NCBI RefSeq assembly: GCF_900109685.1
Contig: NZ_FOBB01000001.1
Coordinates: forward strand, 620,001-684,000
Direction: 5' to 3'
Length of the DNA stretch: 64,000 bases
DNA from: Chitinophaga rupis
Lineage (GTDB): Bacteria > Bacteroidota > Bacteroidia > Chitinophagales > Chitinophagaceae
Part shown: one piece after another, positions 25,629 through 34,309 of the stretch
How the letters are laid out: each line of letters opens with the position of its first letter
How positions within the stretch are numbered: the stretch's first letter is position 1
The notes under the pieces: generated by a model
The model's database searches: none
What the model was told of the DNA's origin: nothing
The model's input: the letters and a program-made list of their open reading frames with translations, nothing else
Made by a program: the position numbers and the translations under genes

Positions 25629-26669
25629 ATGCAGCCACCTAAAAATTGTTACCTGTTTGTTTTTGATGGTTATTCCGACTGGGAACCTGCGCTTGCCCTG
25701 TATGGCTTAAACACTTTTACCAGTGTGGAGGTGATCACCTTTTCTGAAGATGGGAAACCGGTTACTTCCGGTGGAGGCATTGTGTTAAACCCGGCTAAAA
25801 GCCTGGCAGATGTGGATGCTGCAGCTGTTGACTTTTTACTGTTGCCTGGCGGCCATTCAATGGAAAATGGTGAGCACCGGGAGCTCATTCCCCTGATAAC
25901 GCAGCTGCTGCAGGCGCAAAAAACCCTGGCCGCTATTTGTGGCGCCACTGTTTTCCTGGCCCGCCATGGTTTCCTGGATCATGTACAGCATACCAGCAAT
26001 GATCTGCAATTATTAAAAACACGGGTACCGGGTTATAAGGCAGCAAAACATTATGTGCAGGCGCCGGTCATCACCGACCGGCATATTATTACGGCTGCCG
26101 GCACCGCTATGGTAGAATTTACACAGGCCATTTACCAGGAGCTGGGCTTAGCGCAGCACGAGAACCTGTGCTTCTGGTTACAGTTCTTTCTGAAAAGCGG
26201 CGCCCCGCAAATTGAGCACATAGCCCCTTTCCGCTTCTTTTACCGCAGCTACTACACCAACCTGGCCGGTATGATGGGTTTAGTGCGCATGGCTCCCAAA
26301 GAGCTGGTACGTGCCGCAATAGCGAACGACCTAGAGCTGGCCGGTCCGCAGCACTGGCATTACTATGGTTTTAACGGCGACCCCGAAAGTTATTTTACCC
26401 TGGAAATAGGCGTGCCGGTAACTACCCTGAAAGAAGTGCCCGCCCCTTATGCCTGCAAAACCGTACCGGCTTTCCAGTGTGTAAGCATGCAGCACAACGG
26501 CGATTGGGATAACCTGCATGAGACTTACGAAAAACTGATTAACGGTATGCTGTCAGCCGGCCTGCCCATGAGCGGCCATAACAGGGAACAATACATTCAC
26601 TGCGACTTTGAACACCCTGCGGCTAACATTACGCGGGTGCAGGTAGGTATTAAAACTGATCCCGCATGA
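25629..26669 (+). CDS. DJ-1/PfpI domain fused to a GyrI-like effector-binding domain
   Basis: 346-residue two-domain protein. Residues about 8-190 are a DJ-1/PfpI class I glutamine-amidotransferase-like fold; the nucleophile elbow is AAICGATVFLA (Cys about 102), preceded by FLLLPGGHSME. Residues about 200-345 match GyrI-like/AraC effector-binding domains (YYGFNGDPESYFTLEIGVPV). The pairing suggests small-molecule sensing or detoxification, perhaps of reactive carbonyls (inference). It follows the WYL regulator and overlaps, at ATGA, the longest frame of the VOC gene. Confidence 0.8.
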   Translation: MQPPKNCYLFVFDGYSDWEPALALYGLNTFTSVEVITFSEDGKPVTSGGGIVLNPAKSLADVDAAAVDFLLLPGGHSMENGEHRELIPLITQLLQAQKTLAAICGATVFLARHGFLDHVQHTSNDLQLLKTRVPGYKAAKHYVQAPVITDRHIITAAGTAMVEFTQAIYQELGLAQHENLCFWLQFFLKSGAPQIEHIAPFRFFYRSYYTNLAGMMGLVRMAPKELVRAAIANDLELAGPQHWHYYGFNGDPESYFTLEIGVPVTTLKEVPAPYACKTVPAFQCVSMQHNGDWDNLHETYEKLINGMLSAGLPMSGHNREQYIHCDFEHPAANITRVQVGIKTDPA

Positions 26670-26743
26670 AAATGCACATCTGGCTGCCCTGGCTACTGGT
26701 AATAGCTCTTTGGATGAATAACAATAAACTAAAACACCGTGTA

Positions 26744-27115
26744 ATGAATACTAACAAAATCCTTTGCATCGACAACTTTTTCCTGCCGGCTAATAACCTG
26801 CAGGAAAGCCGCCGGTTTTACGCCAACACCCTGGGCCTGGGCGTACACTTTGATTTTTCAGAAAAGGGATTGCTGGCCTTCCGGGTAGGGAATGATGAAG
26901 CAGCCATTATCTTAAAAGACAGCACCAAATTCCCGGATGCCAGGCCTGCCATCTTATTACAGGTATCAGACGTACAGGAGCTATATGCTACATTATCAGG
27001 AAAAGGAGTGCCCTTTACCAAAAAGCCTTATCGTATTAATACCGGTTGGGCAGCAGAGTTACAGGACCCGGCCGGGAACGTGATCGGCATTACGGATTAT
27101 GACGGGGAAAAATAA
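26744..27115 (+). CDS. VOC (glyoxalase/bleomycin-resistance fold) family protein
   Basis: 123-residue vicinal-oxygen-chelate protein. The start MNTNKILCIDNFFLPANNL gives the normal family N-terminus, with NNLQESRRFYANTLGLGV (paired beta-alpha-beta unit) and a C-terminal AAELQDPAGNVIGITDYD strand typical of the fold. A longer frame starts at 26666 and overlaps the upstream stop as ATGA; its extra 26 residues are hydrophobic and atypical, so I prefer 26744 but cannot exclude coupled translation from 26666. The metal and substrate are not determined. Confidence 0.78.
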   Translation: MNTNKILCIDNFFLPANNLQESRRFYANTLGLGVHFDFSEKGLLAFRVGNDEAAIILKDSTKFPDARPAILLQVSDVQELYATLSGKGVPFTKKPYRINTGWAAELQDPAGNVIGITDYDGEK

Positions 27116-27160
27116 AAGTGCAGAAAATGGTCTGGTAACAAGGAATAATTAACGCGGGTA

Positions 27161-27919
27161 TCATTCCCCGAGCCCTAAGAGGTCTATGGCTTGCTGGGCA
27201 GCTATCTGACTGGCATCTTTCTTATTAAAGGCTTTGCCGCTGCAGATCAGCTCTCCATCTACCACCGCGCCTACGGTGAAAATACGGCGGCCGTTGTCCA
27301 TCTGCTCTTCCAGCAGCTCAAACTCCAGCACCTTACCGTTCTTATTGGCCCAGCCGTAAAGCTTGTTCTTGTGGTTCATTTCCACGCTTTCCAGCATTTC
27401 CAGGTCAATGTAGGGCAGGATAATGCGTTTGTACACGAACTGTTTGGTACGGTTATAACCTTTATCCAGGTATACCGCGCCTACCAGGGCTTCCAGGGTA
27501 TTGCCAAAGATCTGGCTGATCTTAAGAAAGCTGTTGTATTTATCGTAAATGGTAAGCTTGCGCAGGCCCATTTTGATGGCTATTTCATTCAGCTGCTGGC
27601 GGTTCACGATCTTGGAACGCATTTCAGTTAAATAGCCTTCTGTTTTGTAGGGGTATTTGCGGAACAGGTAATCGCCAATAATGGCGCCCAAAATGGCATC
27701 ACCCAGGTATTCCAGCCTTTCATTGCTTTCCAGGAACTTTTCTTTGCTGGAGCGGTGGCTGAGGGCCACTTCGTACAATGAGAAGTTACCTGGCGCAAAG
27801 CCAAGCAGGTTGTAAAGGTCTTTGTAAAGTTGCCTTTTCCTGGTTACGAAGCGATATAAAAATCCTGGCAGTAATTTCACACAATCAAGCAACAAATTTT
27901 TTGAAAATAACGGAGGCAT
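27161..27919 (-). CDS. rnc: Ribonuclease III
   Basis: 252-residue RNase III, which cleaves double-stranded RNA in rRNA and mRNA processing. The catalytic domain carries the signature ERLEYLGDAILGAIIGDYLF, with the Asp/Glu pairs used for Mg binding, and TLEALVGAVYLDKGY. A C-terminal double-stranded-RNA-binding domain (about 180-250) ends ASQIAAQQAIDLLG. The start is ATG 27919; a TTG lies 18 nt upstream. It overlaps the fabF 3' end by 35 nt, so translation is probably coupled. It converges with the VOC gene. Confidence 0.95.
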   Translation of the reverse strand: MPPLFSKNLLLDCVKLLPGFLYRFVTRKRQLYKDLYNLLGFAPGNFSLYEVALSHRSSKEKFLESNERLEYLGDAILGAIIGDYLFRKYPYKTEGYLTEMRSKIVNRQQLNEIAIKMGLRKLTIYDKYNSFLKISQIFGNTLEALVGAVYLDKGYNRTKQFVYKRIILPYIDLEMLESVEMNHKNKLYGWANKNGKVLEFELLEEQMDNGRRIFTVGAVVDGELICSGKAFNKKDASQIAAQQAIDLLGLGE

Positions 27920-29138
27920 TATGGCCGCCGAAGCCAAAGGTATTACTTAATGCAGCGTTGACAGCTCTTTTTTGTGCGACGTTAAAAGTAAAGTTCAAGC
28001 GGGCGTCCAGTATAGGATCGTCAGTAAAATGATTAATGGTAGGAGGTACAATGCCGTCAATAATAGACATGATGGCTGCTATGGATTCCACTGCGCCGGC
28101 TGCGCCCAGTAAATGCCCGGTCATGGATTTGGTGGCGCTAATGTTTAATTGATATGCGTGCTCTCCAAAAACCTGCTGAATGGCTTTTACCTCTGCCACA
28201 TCGCCCAAAGGCGTAGAGGTGCCGTGCACATTAATATAATCAATATCCTGGTTGCTCATCCCGGCATCTTCCAATGCCAGCCGCATTACATTCATAGCCC
28301 CCAGTCCTTCCGGGTGCGGTGCTGTAATATGGTGGGCATCAGCCGTGGCGGCTCCTCCCGCTAACTCTACATAGATCTTGGCGCCCCTGGCCATCGCATG
28401 TTCATATGACTCCAGCACCAGTGCGCCTGCTCCTTCGCCCATTACAAAACCATCCCTGTCAAGGTCAAAAGGCCGCGAAGCAATTTTAGGATCATCATTT
28501 CTTTCAGACAAAGCCTTCATAGCATTAAACCCACCTACACAGGCTTCGTTGATCACGTCTTCAGAACCACCGGTGATCATTATATCAGCCTTCCCGTAAC
28601 GGATCTGGTACATGGCTTCAATAATAGCGTTGGTAGAGGAGGCGCAGGCAGAAACCACTGAGAAGTTTGGTCCCCGGAACCCATGCCGGATAGAAATGTG
28701 GCCGGCAGCTATGTCAGTGATCAGGCGCGTAATCAGAAAAGGGCTGAAACGTGGCGTTCCATCCCCCAGGTAGAAATCTCTCATTTCATGACAGAAATTG
28801 ATCATTCCCCCTACGCCGGTCCCCCAGATAACGCCTACCCTGTTTATATCCACGGTGTGGCGGCTGATGTTGGCATCCTGTACAGCATGGTCCGCAGTAA
28901 TAACGGCCGTTTGGGTAAACGGATCCATTTTGCGCGCTTCCTTTTTGTCAAGATATTGGGTGGGATCAAAATTTTTCAGTTCGCAAGCAAAACGGGTTTT
29001 AAACTTGGAAGCATCAAATTGTCTGATAAAATCGGCGCCGGATACACCGTTCGTCAACCCCTGCCAGTAATCCTGAACGGAATTGCCGAGCGGTGTAAGC
29101 GCGCCTAAACCTGTAACGACTACGCGTTTTGGTTGCAT
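27885..29138 (-). CDS. fabF: 3-oxoacyl-ACP synthase II (KAS II)
   Basis: 417-residue beta-ketoacyl-ACP synthase that elongates acyl chains in type II fatty-acid synthesis. The active-site Cys lies in VVSACASSTNAI, the two catalytic His are in INVHGTSTPLGD and KSMTGHLLGAAGAVES, and GFGGHNASVIFKK closes the thiolase fold. Length is typical. It lies 24 nt after acpP and overlaps rnc, the conserved Bacteroidetes order acpP-fabF-rnc. Confidence 0.96.
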   Translation of the reverse strand: MQPKRVVVTGLGALTPLGNSVQDYWQGLTNGVSGADFIRQFDASKFKTRFACELKNFDPTQYLDKKEARKMDPFTQTAVITADHAVQDANISRHTVDINRVGVIWGTGVGGMINFCHEMRDFYLGDGTPRFSPFLITRLITDIAAGHISIRHGFRGPNFSVVSACASSTNAIIEAMYQIRYGKADIMITGGSEDVINEACVGGFNAMKALSERNDDPKIASRPFDLDRDGFVMGEGAGALVLESYEHAMARGAKIYVELAGGAATADAHHITAPHPEGLGAMNVMRLALEDAGMSNQDIDYINVHGTSTPLGDVAEVKAIQQVFGEHAYQLNISATKSMTGHLLGAAGAVESIAAIMSIIDGIVPPTINHFTDDPILDARLNFTFNVAQKRAVNAALSNTFGFGGHNASVIFKKFVA

Positions 29139-29162
29139 TAAAACAATTCTGGTTAAGTAGGA

Positions 29163-29399
29163 TTATTTTACATGTTCTTCCAGGTAAGCTACGGCCTGGC
29201 CAACAGTAGTAATAGTTTCAGCTTGTTCGTCAGGAATGGAGATGTTAAATTCTTTTTCGAATTCCATGATCAGTTCTACCGTATCCAAAGAGTCAGCACC
29301 TAAGTCGTTGGTAAAGCTGGCTTCAGGAGTTACCTCGGCTTCGTCAACGCCCAATTTGTCAATGATGATCTTTTTAACTCTTGATGCAATGTCTGACAT
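29163..29399 (-). CDS. acpP: Acyl carrier protein
   Basis: 78-residue acidic acyl carrier protein. The phosphopantetheine Ser is in [15 protein letters not shown], and the four-helix pattern is intact. The start is [10 protein letters not shown] at 29399; the open frame runs 12 codons further upstream but a consensus promoter occupies 29433-29461. It carries growing acyl chains for FabF, encoded next in the operon. Confidence 0.97.
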   Translation of the reverse strand: MSDIASRVKKIIIDKLGVDEAEVTPEASFTNDLGADSLDTVELIMEFEKEFNISIPDEQAETITTVGQAVAYLEEHVK

Positions 29400-29432
29400 A
29401 ATTTTAAGTGTTTTTGGTTTAAAACTTGACTG

Positions 29433-29461
29433 CAAAAATATAATTTTTATTGAATTGGCAA
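29433..29461 (-). promoter_or_regulatory. Promoter of acpP-fabF-rnc
   Basis: On the minus strand TTG (29459-29461), an 18-bp spacer and TATTTTTG (29433-29440) give a full match to the Bacteroidetes promoter consensus, placing transcription start about 25-30 nt before the acpP ATG. Confidence 0.75.
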
Positions 29462-29802
29462 CTACGCATCTAAATTTTCACACATACGCAACGGTGAGAA
29501 TGCCTGCAAACCCTGTGTGCGCCCAGCTTTCGCAGGATTATTATTATTAATATGCATTTTACTTCATAACCCATTTTGGCCGTTATTCCAGGAAAATGGC
29601 TGTTATAACCGCAAAAACACCATTCAACCGGTAATGTAACCTTTTATATACGTATTGGTTACTCTTAACTTTAATTAACACTCGCCCGGCGTAACCACCT
29701 ATACCATTTATTAAATTTGCCAGGGCAACCTGTACTAAAGGAGCTATGTTATCTGAAACCGGGCGAACTCATTAATATATATAAGGCGAACTAAAACAAC
29801 AC
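29462..29802. other. Divergent intergenic region between acpP and the efflux operon
   Basis: About 340 bp without a gene. A TAAATTTG element (29712-29719) could be the -7 box of the efflux operon on the plus strand, but I find no TTG at a suitable distance. The sequence is A/T-rich with no obvious repeat. Confidence 0.5.
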
Positions 29803-30900
29803 ATGACCAGCAGTAAAAAGATACTCAGGACCATACTGCTTGCTATTGTAGCAGCAATTGTCATTTTCTTCATTTATAAAAAGGTGGCTGATGGAGGTAC
29901 AAAGGAACCAGCGGGCCCTGCAGCATCACGCGGTAACAGCGGAGCTGGCGGCGGGGGCAGCAAATCCCTGCTGGCAGATGCTTACGTGGTAAAAACCACC
30001 CAGCTGGACGAAACCATTGATGCCAGCGGTACCCTGCAGAGCAACGAGGAGGTGGAAGTAAAACCCGAGATCTCCGGCCGTATAGTAGGCCTTTATTTTA
30101 AAGAAGGGGTGAACGTAACCAAGGGTGCCCTGCTGGTAAAGATCTACGACGAAGACCTGAAAGCTCAGCTGCAAAAGCTGCAGCTGCAGCAACAGCTGGC
30201 TAAAACCACCCTGGAACGCCAGGAGAACCTGTTAAAGATAAACGGCATCAGCCAGCAGGATGTGGATGTAACCCGCAACCAGGTTAGCGCCTATGGGGCC
30301 GATATGGACTATACCCGTACCCAGCTGCAGAAAACAGAGCTGCGCGCGCCCTTCAACGGCCGCCTGGGCCTGCGTAATGTGAGCCTGGGCGCCATTGTAT
30401 CACCCACTACGGTGATCACTACCCTGCAACAGATAGACCCGCTGAAGATCGACTTCTCCATCCCTGAAAAATACCGTACCGCTATTAAATTAGGGGATGC
30501 TGTAACTTTTAAGGTGGCCGGCGACAATGATACCTACAAAGGCAGCATTTACGCCATGGACCCTAAGATCGATCTGGCTACCCGCACCATCCGCATACGG
30601 GCCATTATGCCCAATGGCGGCCAGCTGCTGCCAGGCTCCTTTGCCCGGGTAACCGTACCCTTAAAGAATATGCCGGAGGCCATTATGATCCCCACACAAG
30701 CTATCATACCCGGCACCCGCGATAAGAAGGTGATTATAGCCGATAGCGGCAAAGCCAAATTTGTAGTGGTGGAAACCGGCATTCGGGACGAGAACAATAT
30801 ACAGGTAACCAGTGGTCTGAACTTAGGCGATACCGTTATTACCAGCGGCCTTATGCAGCTGCGCGCCGGCATGACGATCAGGTTTAATACAGTTAATTAG
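29803..30900 (+). CDS. RND efflux membrane-fusion (adaptor) protein
   Basis: 365-residue periplasmic adaptor of the HlyD/AcrA type. An N-terminal anchor helix (about 7-24) is followed by a Gly/Ala/Ser-rich linker and the lipoyl/hairpin region (VKPEISGRIVGLYFKEGVNV, a coiled coil with repeated L-Q-L-Q-Q near 120-140), then a beta-barrel (LGDAVTFKVAGDN) and a distal domain ending AGMTIRFN. No lipobox is seen, so it is inner-membrane anchored. First gene of an adaptor-pump-TolC operon; it may export antibiotics or other hydrophobic compounds. Confidence 0.93.
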   Translation: MTSSKKILRTILLAIVAAIVIFFIYKKVADGGTKEPAGPAASRGNSGAGGGGSKSLLADAYVVKTTQLDETIDASGTLQSNEEVEVKPEISGRIVGLYFKEGVNVTKGALLVKIYDEDLKAQLQKLQLQQQLAKTTLERQENLLKINGISQQDVDVTRNQVSAYGADMDYTRTQLQKTELRAPFNGRLGLRNVSLGAIVSPTTVITTLQQIDPLKIDFSIPEKYRTAIKLGDAVTFKVAGDNDTYKGSIYAMDPKIDLATRTIRIRAIMPNGGQLLPGSFARVTVPLKNMPEAIMIPTQAIIPGTRDKKVIIADSGKAKFVVVETGIRDENNIQVTSGLNLGDTVITSGLMQLRAGMTIRFNTVN

Positions 30901-30904
30901 TCCA

Positions 30905-31048
30905 CTGTCCATAGTCCATGGTCAACTGCATACTACGTTTTAAAAGTAATACGGGCAATGGGGCTATGGACGGCATAAATAATAAATCATGAATTGCGAA
31001 TGATGCTGAAAGCAGAACATGATCAGCTTTTTGCTTTCTGCTTTCAGC
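30905..31048. repeat. Intergenic word-type inverted repeats (families 1 and 4)
   Basis: Right after the adaptor stop lies GTCCATAGTCCATGGTC (30907-30923) with a partial inverted copy GGGCTATGGACGG (30961-30973). Further on, GCTGAAAGCAGAA (31005-31017) has a perfect 13-bp inverted copy at 31036-31048 with an 18-nt loop. The first word recurs at 43353-43365. The stems lie between two operon genes and could modulate expression of the pump gene. Confidence 0.8.
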
Positions 31049-31074
31049 CTAATCCGTAATTAAAACGAAGTGTT

Positions 31075-34000
31075 ATGAGTCTTCCTTCCATATCCCTCAA
31101 ACGCCCGGTACTGGCGATTGTGATGAACATCATCATTGTGATCTTTGGCGTAGTAGGGTTTTCATTTCTGGGGGTAAGGGACTTTCCGGCTATAGACCCG
31201 CCCATTGTGAATGTGCGTACTTCTTATTCCGGCGCCAACTCAGATATTATAGAAACACAGATCACGGAACCGCTGGAGAAATCCATTAACGGGATAGCTG
31301 GTATCAAAAATATTTCCAGCAGCAGCAGCCAGGGCACCAGTAATATTACAGTGGAGTTTGAGCTGAACATTGACCTGGAAGCCGCTACCAATGATGTGCG
31401 CGACAAAGTATCCCAGGCCCTGCGCAGCCTGCCGCCCGACCTGGATGCACCGCCCGTGGTGTCTAAGGAAGATGCCAACTCGGACTACATCATCTCCATG
31501 ACGGTGCAAAGCAATACCCGCAACCAGCTGGAAGTTACCGAATATGCCAATAACGTACTGCTGGAGCGCCTGCAAACCATACCGGGCGTAAGCTCCATAC
31601 GCATACTCGGGGAAAAGAAATATGCCATGCGCATCTGGATGGACCCCGCACGCCTCTCCGCTTATAACCTGGCGCCTTCCGATGTGCAGGACGCCCTGCT
31701 GCGGGAGAATGTGGAGCTGCCTTCCGGTAAAATAGCCGGTAATGCCACAGAGCTTACCGTGCGTACCTTTGGCCGCCTGGATACGGAAGAAGAATTTGAT
31801 GACCTGATCATTAAGAATGTAGATGGTAAAGTGATACACCTGCGGGACATAGGCCAGGCCATACTGGGCCCGGAAAATGAGGAAACCATGCTGAAAGAAT
31901 CCGGCGTTCCGCAGATTGCGCTGGCATTGATACCACAACCCGGCTCCAACTATGTAGCTATTGCCAACGAGTTTTACCGCCGCTATGATCAGCTGAAGAA
32001 AGATATTCCGCCTGACTTTATTACCAATCTGGCCATCGATAACACCCGCTTTATTAAAAAATCTATTGACGAAGTACAGGAAACGCTGATCGTAGCCCTG
32101 GTGCTGGTGATCCTGATCGTGTACCTGTTCTTCCGCGACTGGCTAATGGCCCTCCGTCCGCTGATAGATATACCGGTATCGCTGATAGGCGCCTTCTTTA
32201 TCATGTACGCATGCGGTTTCACCATTAATATACTAACCCTGCTGGCTATTGTACTGGCCACGGGTCTGGTGGTGGATGATGGTATTGTGGTAACGGAGAA
32301 CATCTATAAAAAAATAGAGGCGGGCATGCCGCGTATGCGCGCGGCCCGTGAAGGTTCTGAGGAGATCTTCTTTGCAGTAATAGCCACCTCCATTACCCTG
32401 GCCTTTGTATTCCTGCCTATCATATTCCTGCAGGGATTTGTGGGGCAGCTGTTCCGCGAGTTCGGGATCGTAGTAGCCGGCGCGGTGCTGATCTCCGCCT
32501 TTGTATCCCTTACCCTTACCCCGGTGCTGAACGTAAAGCTGGGCCGTAAAAAACATACCCACTCCTGGTTCTATACCAAAACAGAACCTTTCTTTGAATG
32601 GATGGAAAGTGGCTATAAAGGATCCCTGCAAAAATTCATGCGGGTACGCTGGGTAGCCACTATTATTGTGCTGGCCTGCCTGGGATTGATCTATGCCCTG
32701 TTCAAAACCCAGAAATCAGAGCTGGCGCCGCTGGAAGACCGCAGCCAGATACGCCTTTCTGTAACTGCACCCGAAGGCACCGCATATGACTACATGGATA
32801 ACTATGTGGATCAGCTAACCCGCTTTCTGCTGGATTCCATACCGGAAAAAAGGGTCCTATACACGGTTACCGCACCGGGTTTTGGCGGCGCCGGCTCCGT
32901 AAACAGCGCTTTTGGCAACATTGTGCTTACAGAGCCGCATGAACGCAAGCGTTCACAAAAAGATATTGTGAACATGATCAACCGTAACATGTACCGCTTT
33001 CCGGAAGGCCGCGTATTTGCCATTGAGCAGCAAACCATACAGGTAGGCCGCCGTGGTGGCCTGCCCGTAGCCTTTGTGCTGCAGCACATCAACTTTGATA
33101 CGCTGGCCGCCGTGCTGCCCCGTTTCCTGGAAGAAGCCAACAGCGACCCTACCTTCCAGGCTATTGATGTGGACCTGAAGTTTAACAAACCGGAGCTGCG
33201 CATTCATATTAACCGGGAAAAAGCCAGTGAGCTGGGCGTATCCGTAGAAGACATTTCGCAAACCTTACAGCTGGCGCTCAGTAACCTGCGCTACGGCTAT
33301 TTTATACGTAATGGTAAACAATACCAGGTAATGGGCCAGGTGTTCCGCGCCAACCGCGATGACCCGGCCGACCTGCAGAACATTTATGTGCGCAACAACC
33401 GCAACGAAGCTATTCAGCTGGATAACCTGGTAACCATCAGGGAAGAAACCAGCCCGCCCGTTATTTACCACTTTAACCGGTATAAGTCCGCCACTGTATC
33501 CGCCAGCCTGGCGCCGGGTAAAACTATTGGAGATGGTATTAACGCCATGTACAACATTTTTAACCGGCTGAAGAAAGAAGGCGTGATCCATGAATCCTTT
33601 AACACCGCGCTCTCCGGCTCCTCCCGCGACTTTGCGGAAAGCGGCTCCAATACTATGTTTGCGCTGATACTGGCCCTGGTGCTTATTTACCTGGTGCTGG
33701 CCGCACAGTTTGAAAGCTGGGTAGATCCGCTCATTATTATGATCACGGTGCCGCTGGCCTTTGCCGGTGCGCTGTTGTCGTTGTGGCTGTTTGATCAAAC
33801 CTGGAACATCTTTTCACAGATCGGCGTTATCATGTTAATTGGGCTGGTAACCAAGAACGGGATCCTGATCGTGGAATTTGCCAACCACAAACGCGATGGC
33901 GGTATGATCAAAAAACGCGCGGTAATTGAAGCAGCCACCATGCGTTTACGCCCCATTCTCATGACCAGCCTGGCCATGGCCCTGGGTGCGCTGCCCATTG

Positions 34001-34218
34001 CCATGTCATTGGGCGCAGCGGCCACCAGCCGTATTCCGCTGGGGATTGTAATTGTGGGAGGCATTATCTTTTCACTGATACTTACCTTATTTGTAATACC
34101 GGCTATGTACAGCTTTCTTTCAAGGAGAAAGCCTGCTAAAGAAATTCAGGAAGAGGCGGAGATGGAAGAAGGGCAGGAAGCTTCCATCAGTAAAGATGCA
34201 GCAGCTGCACATGCATAA
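31075..34218 (+). CDS. RND multidrug efflux permease (AcrB/MexB type, HAE1 family)
   Basis: 1047-residue inner-membrane proton-driven pump. Twelve membrane segments are expected; visible are the first helix (PVLAIVMNIIIVIFGVVGF), the proton-relay helix with ATGLVVDDGIVVTENIY, and the late LIGLVTKNGILIVEFAN block. Two large periplasmic loops separate them. Length matches AcrB-type pumps. The C-terminal tail is acidic. It partners the adaptor upstream and the TolC-like channel downstream; substrates are unknown. Confidence 0.96.
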   Translation: MSLPSISLKRPVLAIVMNIIIVIFGVVGFSFLGVRDFPAIDPPIVNVRTSYSGANSDIIETQITEPLEKSINGIAGIKNISSSSSQGTSNITVEFELNIDLEAATNDVRDKVSQALRSLPPDLDAPPVVSKEDANSDYIISMTVQSNTRNQLEVTEYANNVLLERLQTIPGVSSIRILGEKKYAMRIWMDPARLSAYNLAPSDVQDALLRENVELPSGKIAGNATELTVRTFGRLDTEEEFDDLIIKNVDGKVIHLRDIGQAILGPENEETMLKESGVPQIALALIPQPGSNYVAIANEFYRRYDQLKKDIPPDFITNLAIDNTRFIKKSIDEVQETLIVALVLVILIVYLFFRDWLMALRPLIDIPVSLIGAFFIMYACGFTINILTLLAIVLATGLVVDDGIVVTENIYKKIEAGMPRMRAAREGSEEIFFAVIATSITLAFVFLPIIFLQGFVGQLFREFGIVVAGAVLISAFVSLTLTPVLNVKLGRKKHTHSWFYTKTEPFFEWMESGYKGSLQKFMRVRWVATIIVLACLGLIYALFKTQKSELAPLEDRSQIRLSVTAPEGTAYDYMDNYVDQLTRFLLDSIPEKRVLYTVTAPGFGGAGSVNSAFGNIVLTEPHERKRSQKDIVNMINRNMYRFPEGRVFAIEQQTIQVGRRGGLPVAFVLQHINFDTLAAVLPRFLEEANSDPTFQAIDVDLKFNKPELRIHINREKASELGVSVEDISQTLQLALSNLRYGYFIRNGKQYQVMGQVFRANRDDPADLQNIYVRNNRNEAIQLDNLVTIREETSPPVIYHFNRYKSATVSASLAPGKTIGDGINAMYNIFNRLKKEGVIHESFNTALSGSSRDFAESGSNTMFALILALVLIYLVLAAQFESWVDPLIIMITVPLAFAGALLSLWLFDQTWNIFSQIGVIMLIGLVTKNGILIVEFANHKRDGGMIKKRAVIEAATMRLRPILMTSLAMALGALPIAMSLGAAATSRIPLGIVIVGGIIFSLILTLFVIPAMYSFLSRRKPAKEIQEEAEMEEGQEASISKDAAAAHA

Positions 34219-34222
34219 AACC

Positions 34223-34308
34223 GATTTACGATTTCAGATTTACGATTTTAGAATTGGAACGCAAGTATCTCAAAAATCTAAAATCGTAAATCGTATATCT
34301 AAAATTAA
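34223..34308. repeat. Intergenic word-type inverted repeat (family 3)
   Basis: GATTTACGATTTTAGA (34237-34252) has a perfect 16-bp inverted copy at 34277-34292 with a 24-nt loop; variant words flank both arms (GATTTACGATTTCAG at 34223, TATATCTAAAATT near 34294). The same words occur at 57972-58168. The repeat fills the gap between the pump stop and the TolC start. Confidence 0.85.
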
Positions 34309-34309
34309 A

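Noticed and set aside
34196..34309. 38-codon extension of the TolC protein
   Set aside because: It reads through the inverted repeat and precedes a clean signal peptide at 34310.
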